NCBI GenBank assembly: GCA_021018995.1
Contig: CM037591.1
Location: 3,230,001-3,294,000 of the forward strand
Direction: 5' to 3'
Source of the DNA: Chloranthus sessilifolius
Taxonomy: Eukaryota; Streptophyta; Magnoliopsida; Chloranthales; Chloranthaceae
DNA length: 64,000 bases
A program made the position numbers and the translations under genes. The number at the start of each line of letters is the position of its first letter. The stretch's first letter is position 1. The notes under the pieces were generated by a model that was given only the letters and a program-made list of their open reading frames with translations, was not told the origin of the DNA and did no database searches. Below are positions 47,428 to 59,394 of the stretch, piece after piece.

Positions 47428-50400
47428 CACACTCACATGCATGTATGGATGTATGTTTGTAGAACTTAGTTTCTGAAGTTTGAGAAAAAAGAGTTTTAAG
47501 GTTTGAGAAATTGTGGTTAAAATATATGAAAAATGAAAAATAATTTTCAACTTCTTAAATAATGGGGAGGTTTGATTCAAAAAATTGATAGCATTTTTTA
47601 AGTTTAGTAAAAATAATGACAAAAACATTTAAAATTAACCCTTTTTTACTGGTACATTCATAGTTTTCATAGAGCAATGCTGCTCTTACACTTTCGAATT
47701 TCAGACTACATTTATCGATTTACCATACAAAATTAGCTACAACTTCAATCAAAATATAAAAATAAAATTGGCAGTTACTGAAATATCCAAGACCCTGAGG
47801 TTCTTTTCGTATCAGCTAACAACATCAGAGATAACTACTCAAAAAACAAATTTATTTTCTGATAATGGGCAGTTCTTCGAGCATTCAGGAAACTGAGATT
47901 CCTTTTTCGTTCAATAATAAATGAACTCTAATTTTCAAATTCTATAAGGCTGAATAAAAATTTCACTCACCGTTTGCAAGAATTGCTATGCTTAGTGTGT
48001 GACTCAGTTGGTTTTTCTTGAGAGTTGGGAATTAAAAAAAAAAGGCCGACCCCTAGTCTGAAGTCTGAACTCATAACCAGCTCTTGCTTCATATTATCAA
48101 GATCCAAGGAACCAGTGACTATATGATGTAAAATTCTACCAGTCTTCTAAACTAAGTTGAGCACTTTCTGACAGTATGGGACGCGGATACAAGTTATCAA
48201 AAACAGAACCTTAAAAAAGGTCAATACAGGTAAAATTATATTATTATTTTTTTTATACAGTATTCAAATACAACTACTATGCAACAAAGGAAAATCAGGG
48301 AACCAACATAAACTATAGAACATTCATCAAAAAAATGCCCAAGAAGGAAACAATGAAGAAATATCAGGAATGTGTCATAGAAAATAGGAAACTATAAAAA
48401 TAAGAAAGAATTTTTTTTTTTTATTGGTATAAAATAGAAAAGAATTTTGTTTCCCAGTCTTTATATAGCTGACTCGACACTGGTTACAATAAGCAATAAT
48501 ATTTTCCGTATCTTTAACACAGTTCTATCTCTGCTTAGATCGAATCTTATACATAATAAAATGACTAGAATTTAGAAAGTAGAGTTGCTTACCGGCATAT
48601 TCTGGAGCCAAATATCCAAATGTCCCTGCAAGCCTAGTTGCCACGGACTTTTTTCCATCGGGGGCAAGTTTCACCAATCCGAAATCCGAAACCTTTGCAC
48701 GCAAATCGTCTCCGAGAAGTATATTGGAAGACTTAAGATCTCTGTGAATGAAGCTCTGATGAGCCATGCTATGAAGATACTCCATCCCTCTCGCAACATC
48801 TAATGCAATGTTCAGTCTCCGCTTCCAAGAAAGTGGTTCCAAACTCAATCTCTCCCAATGGAAAAGATGCTTACTTAGAGCCCCTTGAGGCATGTACTCG
48901 TAAACTAGAAGCCTCTCGTGGCCTTCAATAGAGTACCCCAATAGAGACACCAAATGACGGTGACGCAACTTTGAAAGAACAGCGATTTCAGCCTCGAATT
49001 CATCCAATGCATTGCTGCTAACTGTTGTAACCTCCATTCTTTTAACCGCTATAATTGTCCCGTCCGCAAATACCCCTTTATAAACAACCCCGAAACCACC
49101 CCGCCCGAGCACATTCCCGGGAGCGAAATCATCTGTCACAGCACGAAGAACCTTGACCGATATAACCAAATTCCCAGCTTCAATCACTTGGGATTCTCTT
49201 GTAAGTCCACTGCTTATGCTTTGCGAAGAACTTGCGTTTTGATTCAATAGGGCCCTGTTCGAATTGTGAGCAATCGCGATCTTAACAATATCGTCCGGCT
49301 CTGAGGGGTCTCTCGGGTGGACCACAAATGAACTCGGGGCCTGAAAAGCGCTCTTTCTCTTCGTGCAGAAACAACAATATACGAATAGAGAAACCAAACT
49401 AAGAAGAGCAAAACCTACGGCCGGTGCTACGATGGCGATTAACTTTAAATGATTGGGACCTCCCGTGTTGGGTGGGTTAACAATGACCGAAGTATTGGAA
49501 GATGTGGGCGGCGAACGCTTATTGTTGGATGGGGATTGCGGCCTGTTTTCCGATGGTGGAGATTCCGAAGGCGAAGTAGCATTTAATAAAGAGTTCCCAT
49601 CTATGAGAATACTAACGCGAGGATCAAATTTTGGCACCGGAGGATTGAAATTGTTCCCTGTAAGATCCAACACTTTGAGTGATTTCAAACTAGTTAATTC
49701 TACAGGGATCTTGCCAGATAGATTATTTCCCCCAAGAATAATTTTCTCTATGGAATCTAACTTCCCTAGCGAAGGACTAAGAGTACCATTAAGCTTCAAA
49801 TTACCCAGATTTATAACAGAAACCTTATTTCCCAAGGAACATGTTATACCCAACCACGAGTTCCCGCATGGCACATTGCCAGACCAAGTAGAAGTAAGTC
49901 CGGATGGATAATTCACACCATCAAGGAAATCTAAAAGAGCAGCTACTTCCGGCGAACACAGAATCCCAGGAGAAGTTTGACAAAATGAATTACCAGAGAA
50001 ATCAGTTTCAACGGAGGAGTTAAGCTTCGGGATTGGGCCGCTCAACATATTATGCTCCACTTTTAATGTCTTAAGATTCATATCCGTTACATTCTGAGGG
50101 ATCGGACCAACAAAGTGGTTGTCGTTGAGTTGGAGATCTGTTAAAGAAGATAAGCCCGTTATGCCAACTGGAATTTTCCCTGTGAAACCGTTCCCATGTA
50201 ACCATAACTCTCCGAGAGAAAACATTGATGCAACGATATTTATATCACCAGATAACATGGTTCCATATTGGTTATTCAACCACAAAATCTGCAACTCTGA
50301 CGCACTGAAACTTTTTGGAAGCTCACCGGAAAGGTTATTATAAGACAATTTCAGGGCCGTTAGAGACGGCATTTTACCTAAGAAATCGGGAATTTGATTG

Positions 50401-50924
50401 ATGAGATTACACTCCATCAAGGAAAGATTCATCAGCTGAGATGAATCACTCAACGCAATTGGTAAAATCCACCCTGTAGTCTTGTTTAACGGATTATAAT
50501 CCAAAGACAAGACTTGTAAACTGGTCAGGCCATCGAAGAAATTGGACGGAATTGTATCAAATTGATTGTAACCCAAATAAGCATACTGCAATTCAGATAA
50601 TCCGCTGAAAGATGGTAACTTTCCAACGAAATTGTTTCGCTGAAGTCCTAGATTTACGAGCTTGGTTAGCTGATTGAAGTTCTGAGGTAAAGTGCCACTT
50701 AAGCTCATGTTCTGAACCTGAATTTGTGAGACCCTAGAACCCACACAGTAGACGTGAGGCCACAGAGGAGGGCCACATGGATCATTGTCATCAGATGGCC
50801 ATTTCAACAGCTCTGGATTCCCTAAACCTTTTTCAAATGATCTCAAAATTTCAAGGTCATTAGGATATGTATCACCAAAAGCTAGTGAAGAAAAGCACAT
50901 AAATATGGTTAAGAGAAGCTTCAT
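46850..50924 (-). CDS. TMK: TMK-type LRR receptor-like kinase
   Basis: Exons 48593-50924 and 46850-47358 join (GTAAGC donor, TGCAG acceptor) to 946 residues; TMK proteins have about 940. The order is signal peptide (MKLLLTIFMCFSSLAFG), a cap with Cys50 and Cys60, an LRR block to about 320, a non-LRR Cys-containing spacer (CGNSWLGITC, Cys353 and Cys362), a second short LRR block, a Ser/Pro-rich stem, a membrane helix at about 493-520 and a kinase. The kinase shows GRGGFG at 607, Lys628 in IAVKRM, HRDLKSSN at 727, DFG at 747 and APEYAVTGK across the splice. The C-terminus AESFTSADGR is typical of the family. TMKs sit in the plasma membrane and act in auxin-linked signalling and growth. I chose ATG 50924; a GTG five codons upstream is only an open-frame extension. 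The kinase key residues are intact. The 1,234-bp intron contains a short (TA)n. Confidence 0.96.
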
Positions 50925-51377
50925 CTGATCTACTTCCACCCGTAAAAAATGCCCAATTCAGTTCATCAACCTCTTCATTAGTCTTTTGCATTCACACTGC
51001 AAAAATCAATACCCAGATCTCAAAATAAAAATATAAAAGTTGAATAAATTAATTAATTACTAAAAATGCAAATCTAGCTCATATCTTAAAATGTTTCATC
51101 ACTCTACCGAACTGAAGACTAATTAAAATAAAACTCAGATCACATAAACCAATTACATAATTACATAGCATTACTATGATACAAAATCCATAAACCCTTC
51201 ATCCATCTGATTTCTTTTCATGGCTAGAAACGCAACTCAGTCCCTCAAACTCCTCATTGGTCTTTTTCATTCATATTGAAAAAAGTAGTAGCCAGATCTC
51301 AATAAATAAATAAATCTAAAACAAAAAAATACTACAAAAACTAACTCAAGTCTTCCAATCTCTCATCCCTCTACTTG

Positions 51378-51411
<34 letters not shown>

Positions 51412-52150
51412 TACTCCTACTACACTCTCAATCTACCAAAAATAACCCTAAAGAATCTACAAACTCTGCAACAGACAAGGTCCACTTACAGTAGCTACGG
51501 TTTCAAAACAAATCAAATCTTCAAATTAATCATTACTACACTTCGTCAAACACAATGAAACAAAAAATAAATAAAAATTAAAACATAAAACTACTTTATT
51601 CTTCAGAATTATAACGAAAAATCAGTATAAACACTAAAAATCAGCAAAAGTCAGAAACCCCCAAGAACAATACAAAACCCAAGTAAAATATTCAAAATTC
51701 AAATCAATCCATGCATAAAACCCTAAAAAACAAAACCCAGATGGAAAAAACACTAGAACACCAAAACCCAGATCACAGAAAATCCTAAATATGAGAAAAT
51801 TGAAATGGGCAGTACTCAAGAGACTTGAATCATACCACCTGATATATTTCCACACCTTTTCTTCACTTTTTCTTTATTTCTCTGTGCAAAAATTAAGCCG
51901 TAAAGAGTGGAATTTTGGGTGAAATTTTCTAATCCCAGATGAGAAATTGAACTTTTTCCGACTTTTTAATGCAGAGATTTTGCAAACTTTGGACTTGGAG
52001 GATGAGTCATGAGCTTTTGCCAAGTGAAGATCATTTATAGTATGTACAGGCAGTACCAGAATCCTCGATTTCCGTGTTTGAGATTTATATATGGCTCAAA
52101 TCACATAACTCAAAAACAATTGTATATGTTTACCAAGTGATCCTCTCTCT
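50925..52150. other. TMK upstream region
   Basis: Probable leader and promoter of the minus-strand TMK gene. It has an A-run of about 31 at 51379-51409 and many AACCC-rich short words. A leader intron is possible (CAGGTGGTATG on the minus strand near 51840) but unproven. Confidence 0.4.
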
Positions 52151-52950
52151 TCTTTAACCTGCCTCATTGGATTGAATGGGGGGTATTTTAAGAGGAGACG
52201 GAAGCTCGGTTTTTGCAGAATTCCCATTTGAGGCGATAGATCATATGAAAAGTATGGTGTTTGCCCTAATTTTAGGTACAGAAGATTTATTGATCATGAA
52301 CTTTAAATCAGACGGCTCATATTACATTTTTATATATCAAAGGTCTCTAAAATATTAAGTCTTTCTTTAAATTCAGTGCAACGTGTGCACTAAATTCAAA
52401 AGAAAGACTTATAATTTTGGTGACTTCTATTATTCGAAAACACTGTCAAAGTCACTTGATAAATGTCATAATTTAAAAATATTAATTACAAAATTTATAA
52501 CAAAATATAATTTTCATTATCTAATTAAACTTTCAAATTAGACTGCCCATATTACATTTTTATATATCACATGCCCCTAAAATGCTAAGTCTTTCTTTAA
52601 ATCTGACGCAATCACTTGAAAAATGTATAAACGTGTGCAAGTAATGACTCCCTTTATAAAAATAAAAGAAAATGTAAAGAGAAAGTATTCGGTGTTACTA
52701 TTTATATTTAAGAAGCATAAGTATCATGACACTATCGAATAAATTTGCCAAAATTAGAAAAAAAAATTAGAAATCTTGATAAGGTAAAAAATATGAAATA
52801 ATACTTAGATAACATAATTTTTTTAAAGATCTAATAAATATAAAATATGTGAAGAAAATAGATTAATAAGATAAATTAAATGAAGGGATGAATAATAAAA
52901 TATAAGAATAAGAGCTAAAAGCAACTTTAACAAAGAAGAAGAAAAGAATA
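52151..52950. repeat. AT-rich direct repeats
   Basis: The phrase ATATTACATTTTTATATATC followed by TTAAGTCTTTCTTTAAAT or its near copy appears near 52318 and 52549, a period of about 231 bp. AAGTCTTTCTTT links it to foldback family B. Confidence 0.55.
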
Positions 52951-52989
52951 ATATTAGGACCAATTAGAATACTTATAAAAGTTAATTTG

Positions 52990-54245
52990 GACTGTCAGGT
53001 GAGAAGGTATTGAATTGGTTGACCATATTGTCCAATCAGAAACGTCTAATGAATGAGGAAAGTGCATTATGGTCGCTTTTTATAAACTTTTTTTATAAGA
53101 AACAAAGGCGTCGTTCAAAATTGTGCTATTACGGAGGCATTAAACTTATGACAAACAATATGAAACTTTGGACGAAAATAATAAAACAACAACTAAATAA
53201 GAATCAATTGTATGTCGGAATCAATTTGGATTTATGCCTGTAGATTGGCAATTGAAGCCATTTTTCTATTGAAATAACTTATAGAGAAATATAGAGAGAG
53301 AAAAGAAAAAACTTGTATATGATTTATATTGATTTGGAGAAGACTTTTTGATAGAGTGACGGGATATATAGATAATCTGATAGACGCGAGGAAAAAATGC
53401 TTTCAGTACTTACATATTGAGATTATCCAAGATATGTAAGAACGGGCGGCAATTAGTATAAAAATAACTTGTGGAGAGATGAGTGAGTTTCAAGTTGGAG
53501 TTGAGTTGCATCAAGAATTTGTCTTGAATTCTTATTTGTTTGTTTTAAACATAGATGCGTTAACTATAATAAACATTCCAAATTTTATGATGCATGTTAT
53601 TTATGGATGATGTGGTACTAGTTGTCCAAATAAAGAAGAAAACAAATGATAAGCTCAAAGTATGAAGAAAAACCTTTTGAGTAAAGAGGTTTAGAAATTA
53701 GCTGAGCAAAGATGAAATATATGGAATGTAAATTTAGTGAACATGATATAGCCTAGGTTAGCTAAAATTAAAATCATCTAATGTCACATTGCCATAGATT
53801 TTGCTCTGCTTTATAATCATATGATAGATTTGAAGAGGACGTTTCAAATAGGATTAATGCAAGTTTGATGAAATGGAGACAAGCGATCAAAGTATTATGT
53901 GATCCAAAAGTTATACTTAAGTTAAAGGGACGTTTTTATAATACAGAGATTAAACTTGCCATATTATGTAGTATTGAATGTTGGGGTATAATAAAGTGAC
54001 AAAAAGATAAAGTACATGTAATTGAGATGCATATATTGAAATGGATGTGTGAAATAATATGAAAAAATAAAAAATTAAATGAATACATAAAAGAAAATTT
54101 GAGAGTGACTCCTATTAAGAAAATAAATTATAGAATGTCACTTGAAGTGATTTGTCCATATTCAGAGGAGGGTAGAGGCAGATCATGTAAAAATGATTGA
54201 GACACTACAAACATAAGGAAGTTGATGAGTATAGAAACTTAAAAA
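52990..54245 (+). mobile_element. RTE-type LINE, decayed reverse transcriptase
   Basis: Plus-strand fragments follow the order of plant RTE elements. Around 53110-53215: CYYGGIKLMTNNMKLWTKII and onward (reverse transcriptase NYRGI.LM...MKLW). Near 53310: NLYMIYIDLEKTF. Near 53596: LFMDDVVL, the FxDD catalytic box. Near 53715: AKMKYMECKFS. Near 53970: IECWGIIK. Near 54025: VIEMHILKWMC. Near 54150: LEVICPYSEEGRG, the FGHxQRR end. The frames are full of stops and shifts, and the endonuclease part is missing, so this is an old 5'-truncated copy. The reading is from motif order, as I could not align it. Confidence 0.87.
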
Positions 54246-55330
54246 ACTACATTTTCACAAAGGTTTTTCTATATTTCATATGTAGAAAAGTCTCTTTAAA
54301 TAGAAGTGAAAACAATTAATTAAGATTTCAAGAGATTTTTAATTTTTTAAAATATTTATTAAATCCTAATCTACCTTAATCTTGCCTATAAGAACACATC
54401 ATCTAATGTATCTCTCTTATTAGTTCTAAATATTCTCTATTATCCTCTCGCAATCTCACAGTCCTTTAAAGAAAGAACACATGATTGGTTACACAAAATA
54501 TTAGTCATTGATTCATGAAAAGTAATCAATAACTGAGACATAATGTCTGATCGTGCTTGTTAGTGGTTATCGCAGGTCTATGAAGTCCATCACTGTCGCA
54601 TTCAATTCTTTTTTTGACACTACAAAAAATAAGATTATTAGTGGTAGTTTTTTGGAGCAAAATATTGCCTCTATTAATTAAAATACTATTAAGACTATTA
54701 GCGGTAAAGGTATTAGCGGCAGTTTTTTGTTAATAGCGACAATATTTGGCTGCCGCTAATAGTCTTATTTTTTGTAGTGTGAGTTTGTTGGATTTGTTGG
54801 TTCACTAGATCAAGTTCGTCATGATTTTCCCTAGAAGCTTTCGATGCAGGCCCATACAGCTTGAAGAAAACTCTCGTTAGAGAAGTGTGAAATGAAAGAA
54901 AATATGAGATCACGTAGCGTGAATGTATTCATCAAGGGAGTTTTTAGAGATAAAAATGAAGGATATGATTTTATGAAAAAAAATAAAAAATCAAGCAAAT
55001 TGAGAAGTGAGTAGATGAAGTACAACCCAAGACCATGGTCAGCCTGATCGCGAGATCGAATTCGGTCATGACTTTGATAGTATGTAGAAATGTAAAAACT
55101 ACATTTTGACAATGACTTTTCTGTATATTTCATTATGAAGAGAAGCCTCTTTAAATTTAGAAATAATTAAAGATCTTAAGAGATCTTTAATTATTTAAAA
55201 TATTAAAAAAATATTCATCACATCCAAAATATTCTCTAATAAAGACGAAGATCAATCATATGATGTGTATCTCTCTTTCAATCTTAAATATTTTCTAATA
55301 AAGAGAAAGATCAAGAAAGATACGGAGGAA
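54236..55330. mobile_element. Pair of LTR-like direct repeats around a 630-bp middle, possible TRIM
   Basis: 54240-54455 and 55090-55315 are diverged direct repeats sharing AAAAACTACATTTT, TATATTTCAT, CCTCTTTAAAT or TCTCTTTAAAT, and TAAATATTCTCTA-like phrases. The middle has no recognisable coding. The layout suits a miniature LTR element; I see no clear primer site. Old fossil. A CACTA-type MITE (54618-54779) sits in the middle. Confidence 0.4.
54618..54779. mobile_element. CACTA-type MITE
   Basis: 162 bp. Begins CACTACAAAAAATAAGATT and ends AGTCTTATTTTTTGTAGTG, with perfect 3-bp TGA duplications (54615-54617 and 54780-54782). The subterminal word ATTAGCGGCAG is repeated in both orientations. 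Confidence 0.9.
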
Positions 55331-55481
55331 AGTAGTGAAAAGAGATGTGAAGGATTGCGAAGTTACAAAGCCAAACGTTGATATAAACAAGTGGAGAAAT
55401 TCGACTTGAAATTCCGACCTCAAACAAATGAGATAAAATTCGAATGACGATGATGACGACAACGACGATGATAATGATGAT

Positions 55482-55764
55482 CAAGGTAGTTAAATCGGAG
55501 CTGGTATCGGGTATCCGTCCCTGGAAGACCGATACAACTTGGCCGATACGTATCGGCCGATACTATCGGCCTTTTAAAAAAAAAGAAAAAAAAAAGAGGT
55601 ATCAGCCAAAACCGATCCCGTATTGGTCGATACCCGATACGTACCGATACGGCTCGTATAGACCGATACCGATACCGAGTTGAGATGCCGATACTTATCG
55701 GTTTGCCGAGAAACCGATCCGTATCGCCGATACATATCAGTATTGGCCGATTTTTGATACCATG
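55482..55764. mobile_element. hAT-like word-repeat MITE (GATACGTATCGG type)
   Basis: 283 bp between perfect duplications ATGATGAT (55474-55481 and 55765-55772). Ends are CAAGGTAGTTAAATCGG and GATTTTTGATACCATG-like TTTTTGATACCATG. Inside are GGCCGATACGTATCGG and similar words. The target lies in a GAT-rich microsatellite, so the duplication alone is weaker evidence here. Confidence 0.8.
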
Positions 55765-55801
55765 ATGATGATACAACTACCATATAGGGATGCATGGAGA
55801 T

Positions 55802-55993
55802 CATGGATCAAAATTTCGTCCGATTCCGATACGTATCGGTATCGGCACTCACCAATACAATACATTGAATGTACCCTATCGGTGGTTTACATATATTTTA
55901 TCAGACAATATATTGAATGTATCGTCCGGTACCGATACGTATCAATTTTGGGCTCGAACAATACATATCGGTATTCCGAAATTTTAATCCTTA
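55802..55993. mobile_element. hAT-like word-repeat MITE (GATACGTATCGG type)
   Basis: 192 bp between perfect duplications ATGGAGAT (55794-55801 and 55994-56001). Ends are CATGGATCAAAATTTCG and CGAAATTTTAATCCTTA. It shares the CATTGAATGTACCC and CATTGAATGTATCGTCC pair with 26591-26806. Confidence 0.9.
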
Positions 55994-56301
55994 ATGGAGA
56001 TCAATGGTGTTTTTCAACCAAAATATTGTGATATAAATGATTTGCTTTCATACCTTATATAAAATTTTTGTGTATAGGCTGTTTACATTTAATCTCATTC
56101 ACATGCAACAAATGCCCATAGGCATTCCATGACCTCCTCCCTCAATTACCTTTCCATCATCTCTCACGTTTACTAGGTATCCATTTAATAAGAGCTTGCC
56201 CTCACGCTCTTTTTAGCCACGCAAGTTTACTCTCATAGTTTTAGGATGTCTTTAGGTGCGGGGAAGTCACCCGAGACAGCCTTGGGAATTGAGGAGTTGA
56301 C

Positions 56302-56305
<4 letters not shown>

Positions 56306-56345
<40 letters not shown>
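56306..56345. repeat. (AT)n microsatellite
   Basis: About 40 bp AT repeat. Confidence 0.92.
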
Positions 56346-56347
<2 letters not shown>

Positions 56348-56428
56348 CAGTTGTGAAATAGCGTGAGGGAGTATTGACTATAATGGTGAGGGTTAACTAA
56401 TAGAACTCATCCCGCACCTTGTAAAGAT

Positions 56429-56760
56429 CATAGTGACAAATTTATCTAAAATTCTCCGAAATTTCAAACCGAAATAAGGGTCGGACGAAACTTTTAATGA
56501 AATTTCGATGATTTCTCCAAAATCGCTGAAATTTCATTAATTTCGATAAACTTAACAAAAAAATTTCGAAATTAATTAATTATTTCTATTTTTTATAATT
56601 TTTTAAATAATAAATAAAATTTTATGAAGTTTAAATATAATTTATATTTAATATTTTTTGTGCTCCTCAAAATTTTTCCGAAATTCTTTGAATTTTTCTC
56701 GAAATTTATCTGAAATAACCCCCTATCGAAATATTGCCGAAAACGAAATTTGTCATTATG
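56429..56760. mobile_element. hAT-like MITE, CATAGTGACAAA ends with AAATTTC interior
   Basis: 332 bp with ends CATAGTGACAAATTTATC and GAAATTTGTCATTATG. Flanks GTAAAGAT and GTAAAGAC are an 8-bp duplication with one mismatch. Inside, GAAATTTC, CCGAAATT and TCCGAAATTT words dominate. It joins the end type of 6962 with the word type of 10051. Confidence 0.82.
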
Positions 56761-57130
56761 GTAAAGACGAGGGCGGGAGCAAAGGGGGGGGGAGGGGAGT
56801 GAGAATCGAGCCCACGACCTATTCCCTAGCGTTGGAGGGAGCATACCAACTGGGATAATACCTCTTTGGTCAATGAAACCTATTAGTTGGCTACAACTGA
56901 AGTTTTGCAGGTTATAAATAAAATAAGAGAAGTGCCACCAGCACACCAGTTTTTTCTTCCACATATTAAAAAGAAAAATAAAGTGGTGTGCGGTTAAAAA
57001 AGTTGGTGTTTCTAGTAAAAAACGTATTTTATTTAACAGAAAGAAATACAAAATTAAGCACAGTTTGTGCACCCAAAAGCTGCTATAAGCGTACTTTTTG
57101 CTAAGTAATACATGTTTTGAATGGTTCAGA

Positions 57131-57974
57131 AACTACTTGCACACAAGATTTGTATCCTTGCACATAGTTTAAAAAGAAAGACTTGGTATTTTTGAGACCC
57201 ATGGCATATGAAACACCATCTAAGTTGCCTTATTTGAAAGCCATGATGTAAAGATCTTGGATCGGACTCCCTTGACCGCCATTTAAATACCAAAATCGTG
57301 TTTAAATGATCTTACACCAGCAATGGATTAAAACATGAGTGACCTGTATTGTCAATGTGATAATTCATAGATTGAAGTGCAACTGGCTTAAAATGGTGTT
57401 TTAGGGAGATTTAAATCATCTGATCTGCAAACTATAATATCAACCATTGGTTTTTATTTTAATGGATGACATTAAAGTTCATCAATTGGATGGTCCACAT
57501 CCACTTCTAGGCATGCTTGTTTGGGCTGAGATATGTTCCAATGACGGATTTTGCCACTCGTACAATTCAGATTGGTCCTGATGTGTGTCACATGGCATAA
57601 TGATCAATCACACTTTAATGGTGTGAGATAAAACGAATAATTGTAATGGTGGAAGATTATTTAAACATTGTTTTGGTGTTTAAATGCCGGTCAGAAGTAA
57701 TTATTCCAAAGATCTTCGAGGCCATAGATTGACATGAAATACAATCTCTATCATCTGATTTCAATACATGCAATCACGGAATGAGATGATAAGCACCTTG
57801 GACTTTATTGAGTCCGATAATAGAGATCGTGTTTCGTGCCAGTCCCTGACACCATTATTTCATGACCTTCGAATCGGATGACTTAGATGGTGTTCGGCGA
57901 GGCACAAGCCTCAAATTATTAAGTCTTCCTTTTTTACTCATGTGCAACGGCATAAACCTTATGTGCAAGTAGTT
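57131..57974. mobile_element. Foldback MITE, family B, with family-C and family-A pieces inside
   Basis: AACTACTTGCACACAAG at the left mirrors TTATGTGCAAGTAGTT at the right. Next, TTAAAAAGAAAGACTT and AAGTCTTCCTTTTTTA, and GAAACACCATCTAAGT and ACTTAGATGGTGTTC, are also inverted. The centre (57370-57720) matches 2226-2620 in the opposite orientation; 57730-57800 resembles a family-A end. Confidence 0.7.
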
Positions 57975-58045
57975 TCTCTCTTTCATGGTAAAAGTACCTC
58001 TGTTCGCGCCCACACATTCTCTGAAAGTGCTGACGTCTTCGACCC

Positions 58046-58325
58046 CTTGAAAGAAGGAGATCGTGTTTCATACCGATCTTCCACACAATAGATCGTGTCA
58101 TCATAGAAAACCTATCAGACGGCTAGTTTTTATTCCATGTGTCATAGATCCCCAAAAAATGGCCCTTGAATCATACGGGACACATCTGCTCAAATATGAT
58201 TTTTTGGGATCTGTGACACATGAAATAAAAAATGAACCGTTTGATAGGTGTTCCATGATCTTCAGATCTATTGTGTGGAAGATCAGGGTGAAAACCAATC
58301 TTCATCGTTAGATTCAAAGAAATCA
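58046..58325. mobile_element. Foldback MITE, family A
   Basis: The arms are highly complementary: CTTCCACACAATAGATC and GATCTATTGTGTGGAAG, ATCAGACGGCTAGTTTTTATT and AATAAAAAATGAACCGTTTGAT, and ATGTGTCATAGATCCCC and GGGATCTGTGACACAT. About 280 bp. Confidence 0.8.
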
Positions 58326-59035
58326 ATGGTTTTCAAGCGATCTAAGATGTTTGACGCTTTCACTAAACGCTTTAAACGCTTAGGCACGTTTAGAGGCACC
58401 CAGATTATTATTTTAATTTTTATTAACTAGTGTACGTAACTAGTGCACGATTAATAAAAATGTAGACGGTTTATTTTATTTGTAACCGACAATTTTTTTT
58501 CACTTCGACACCCTGTTATAGAATGTACCAGAATGCACTGATGTTTTTCGGACTGCAAATAAAGCCACCCTTTCTTTTTTCTTCCAAAAAAGACGAAGAA
58601 TTCACTGCCATTATCTGCCCACCTCCTTCGTATCCCATTAACTGTAAATTCTCTTTAGTCTTTACCTGCCAAAGAAAGCTTGTTAATAGAGAATAAATGA
58701 GAGTGAGAGAGGGTTCTTTAATGCCAATAACTAATTTTAGAGTTTTTTACCCGAAAAGGGTCTTTATGTATTCCATTTACTCTTATTACCTAATAAGGTC
58801 CGGGACCATCAAATTTTTATTTTTATAAGCTTTTGAAGATTTATTAATTGACATGTGCTGAAATTTAAGGTGAAAAAATGAGTTTAAATTGAATTGAATT
58901 TCAGCCCATATCAATCTTTATATCCTGTTTCAAAAGTTCAAGGAAAAGAATAAAAAAGAGAAACAATTAAGGGTCTTAGACTTTTTCGGGTAATAAATGA
59001 TAGGTGAGACCTTATCAGGTAATTAGGGCAGAGTT
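58326..59035. other. Intergenic, weak inverted repeat
   Basis: No gene. ATTACCTAATAAGGTC near 58787 and GACCTTATCAGGTAAT near 59009 are inverted, with CCGAAAAGGGTCTT and AAGGGTCTTAGAC phrases; possibly an old MITE of about 290 bp (58745-59030). Confidence 0.45.
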
Positions 59036-59386
59036 TAGGGATGCGTCTTGAACCGAACACCGAAATTGAATAAAAAATTGAGGGAACCGAATCGGACCAA
59101 ATCGAACCGAACTCCAATTGTGTTCGGTTTGGATGGCTTAAAACCGAAAATCGAAGGAGTAAGCTGAGTAAACCGAAAAAAATCGGGAAAAAACCAAAAA
59201 ACTATCCTAAAAATAGGTTTTTTACCTAAACCGAACCGAACCGGATCACTTTCGAGTTTAAAAAAAAAAAAAAAAAGCCGAACCAAGCCGAATGGGTTTC
59301 GATTCGGTTTTGGTTTTGGGTGTACCGAATTGAACATTGAAAAAATCAGGTTCAGTTTAGTTCGGTACACCGAACTTGCATCCCAA
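59036..59386. mobile_element. hAT-like word-repeat MITE (AACCGAAC type)
   Basis: 351 bp with ends TAGGGATGCGTCTTGAACC and CCGAACTTGCATCCCAA. Flanks GCAGAGTT and GTAGAGTT are an 8-bp duplication with one mismatch. The inside is nearly all AACCGAAC, ACCGAACCG and TTCGGTTT words. Confidence 0.8.
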
Positions 59387-59394
59387 GTAGAGTT

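Noticed and set aside
48525-48592. Continuation of the kinase frame beyond APEYAG
   Set aside because: It is intron read-through after a GTAAGC donor; the second exon restores the conserved APEYAVTGK sequence.
50925-50939. GTG-initiated five-residue extension of the TMK receptor kinase
   Set aside because: The ATG at 50924 begins a textbook signal peptide and gives the family length; plant nuclear genes very rarely start at GTG.
58745-59030. Definite MITE
   Set aside because: The inverted repeat is weak and no target duplication was found, so it is only mentioned within the intergenic entry.
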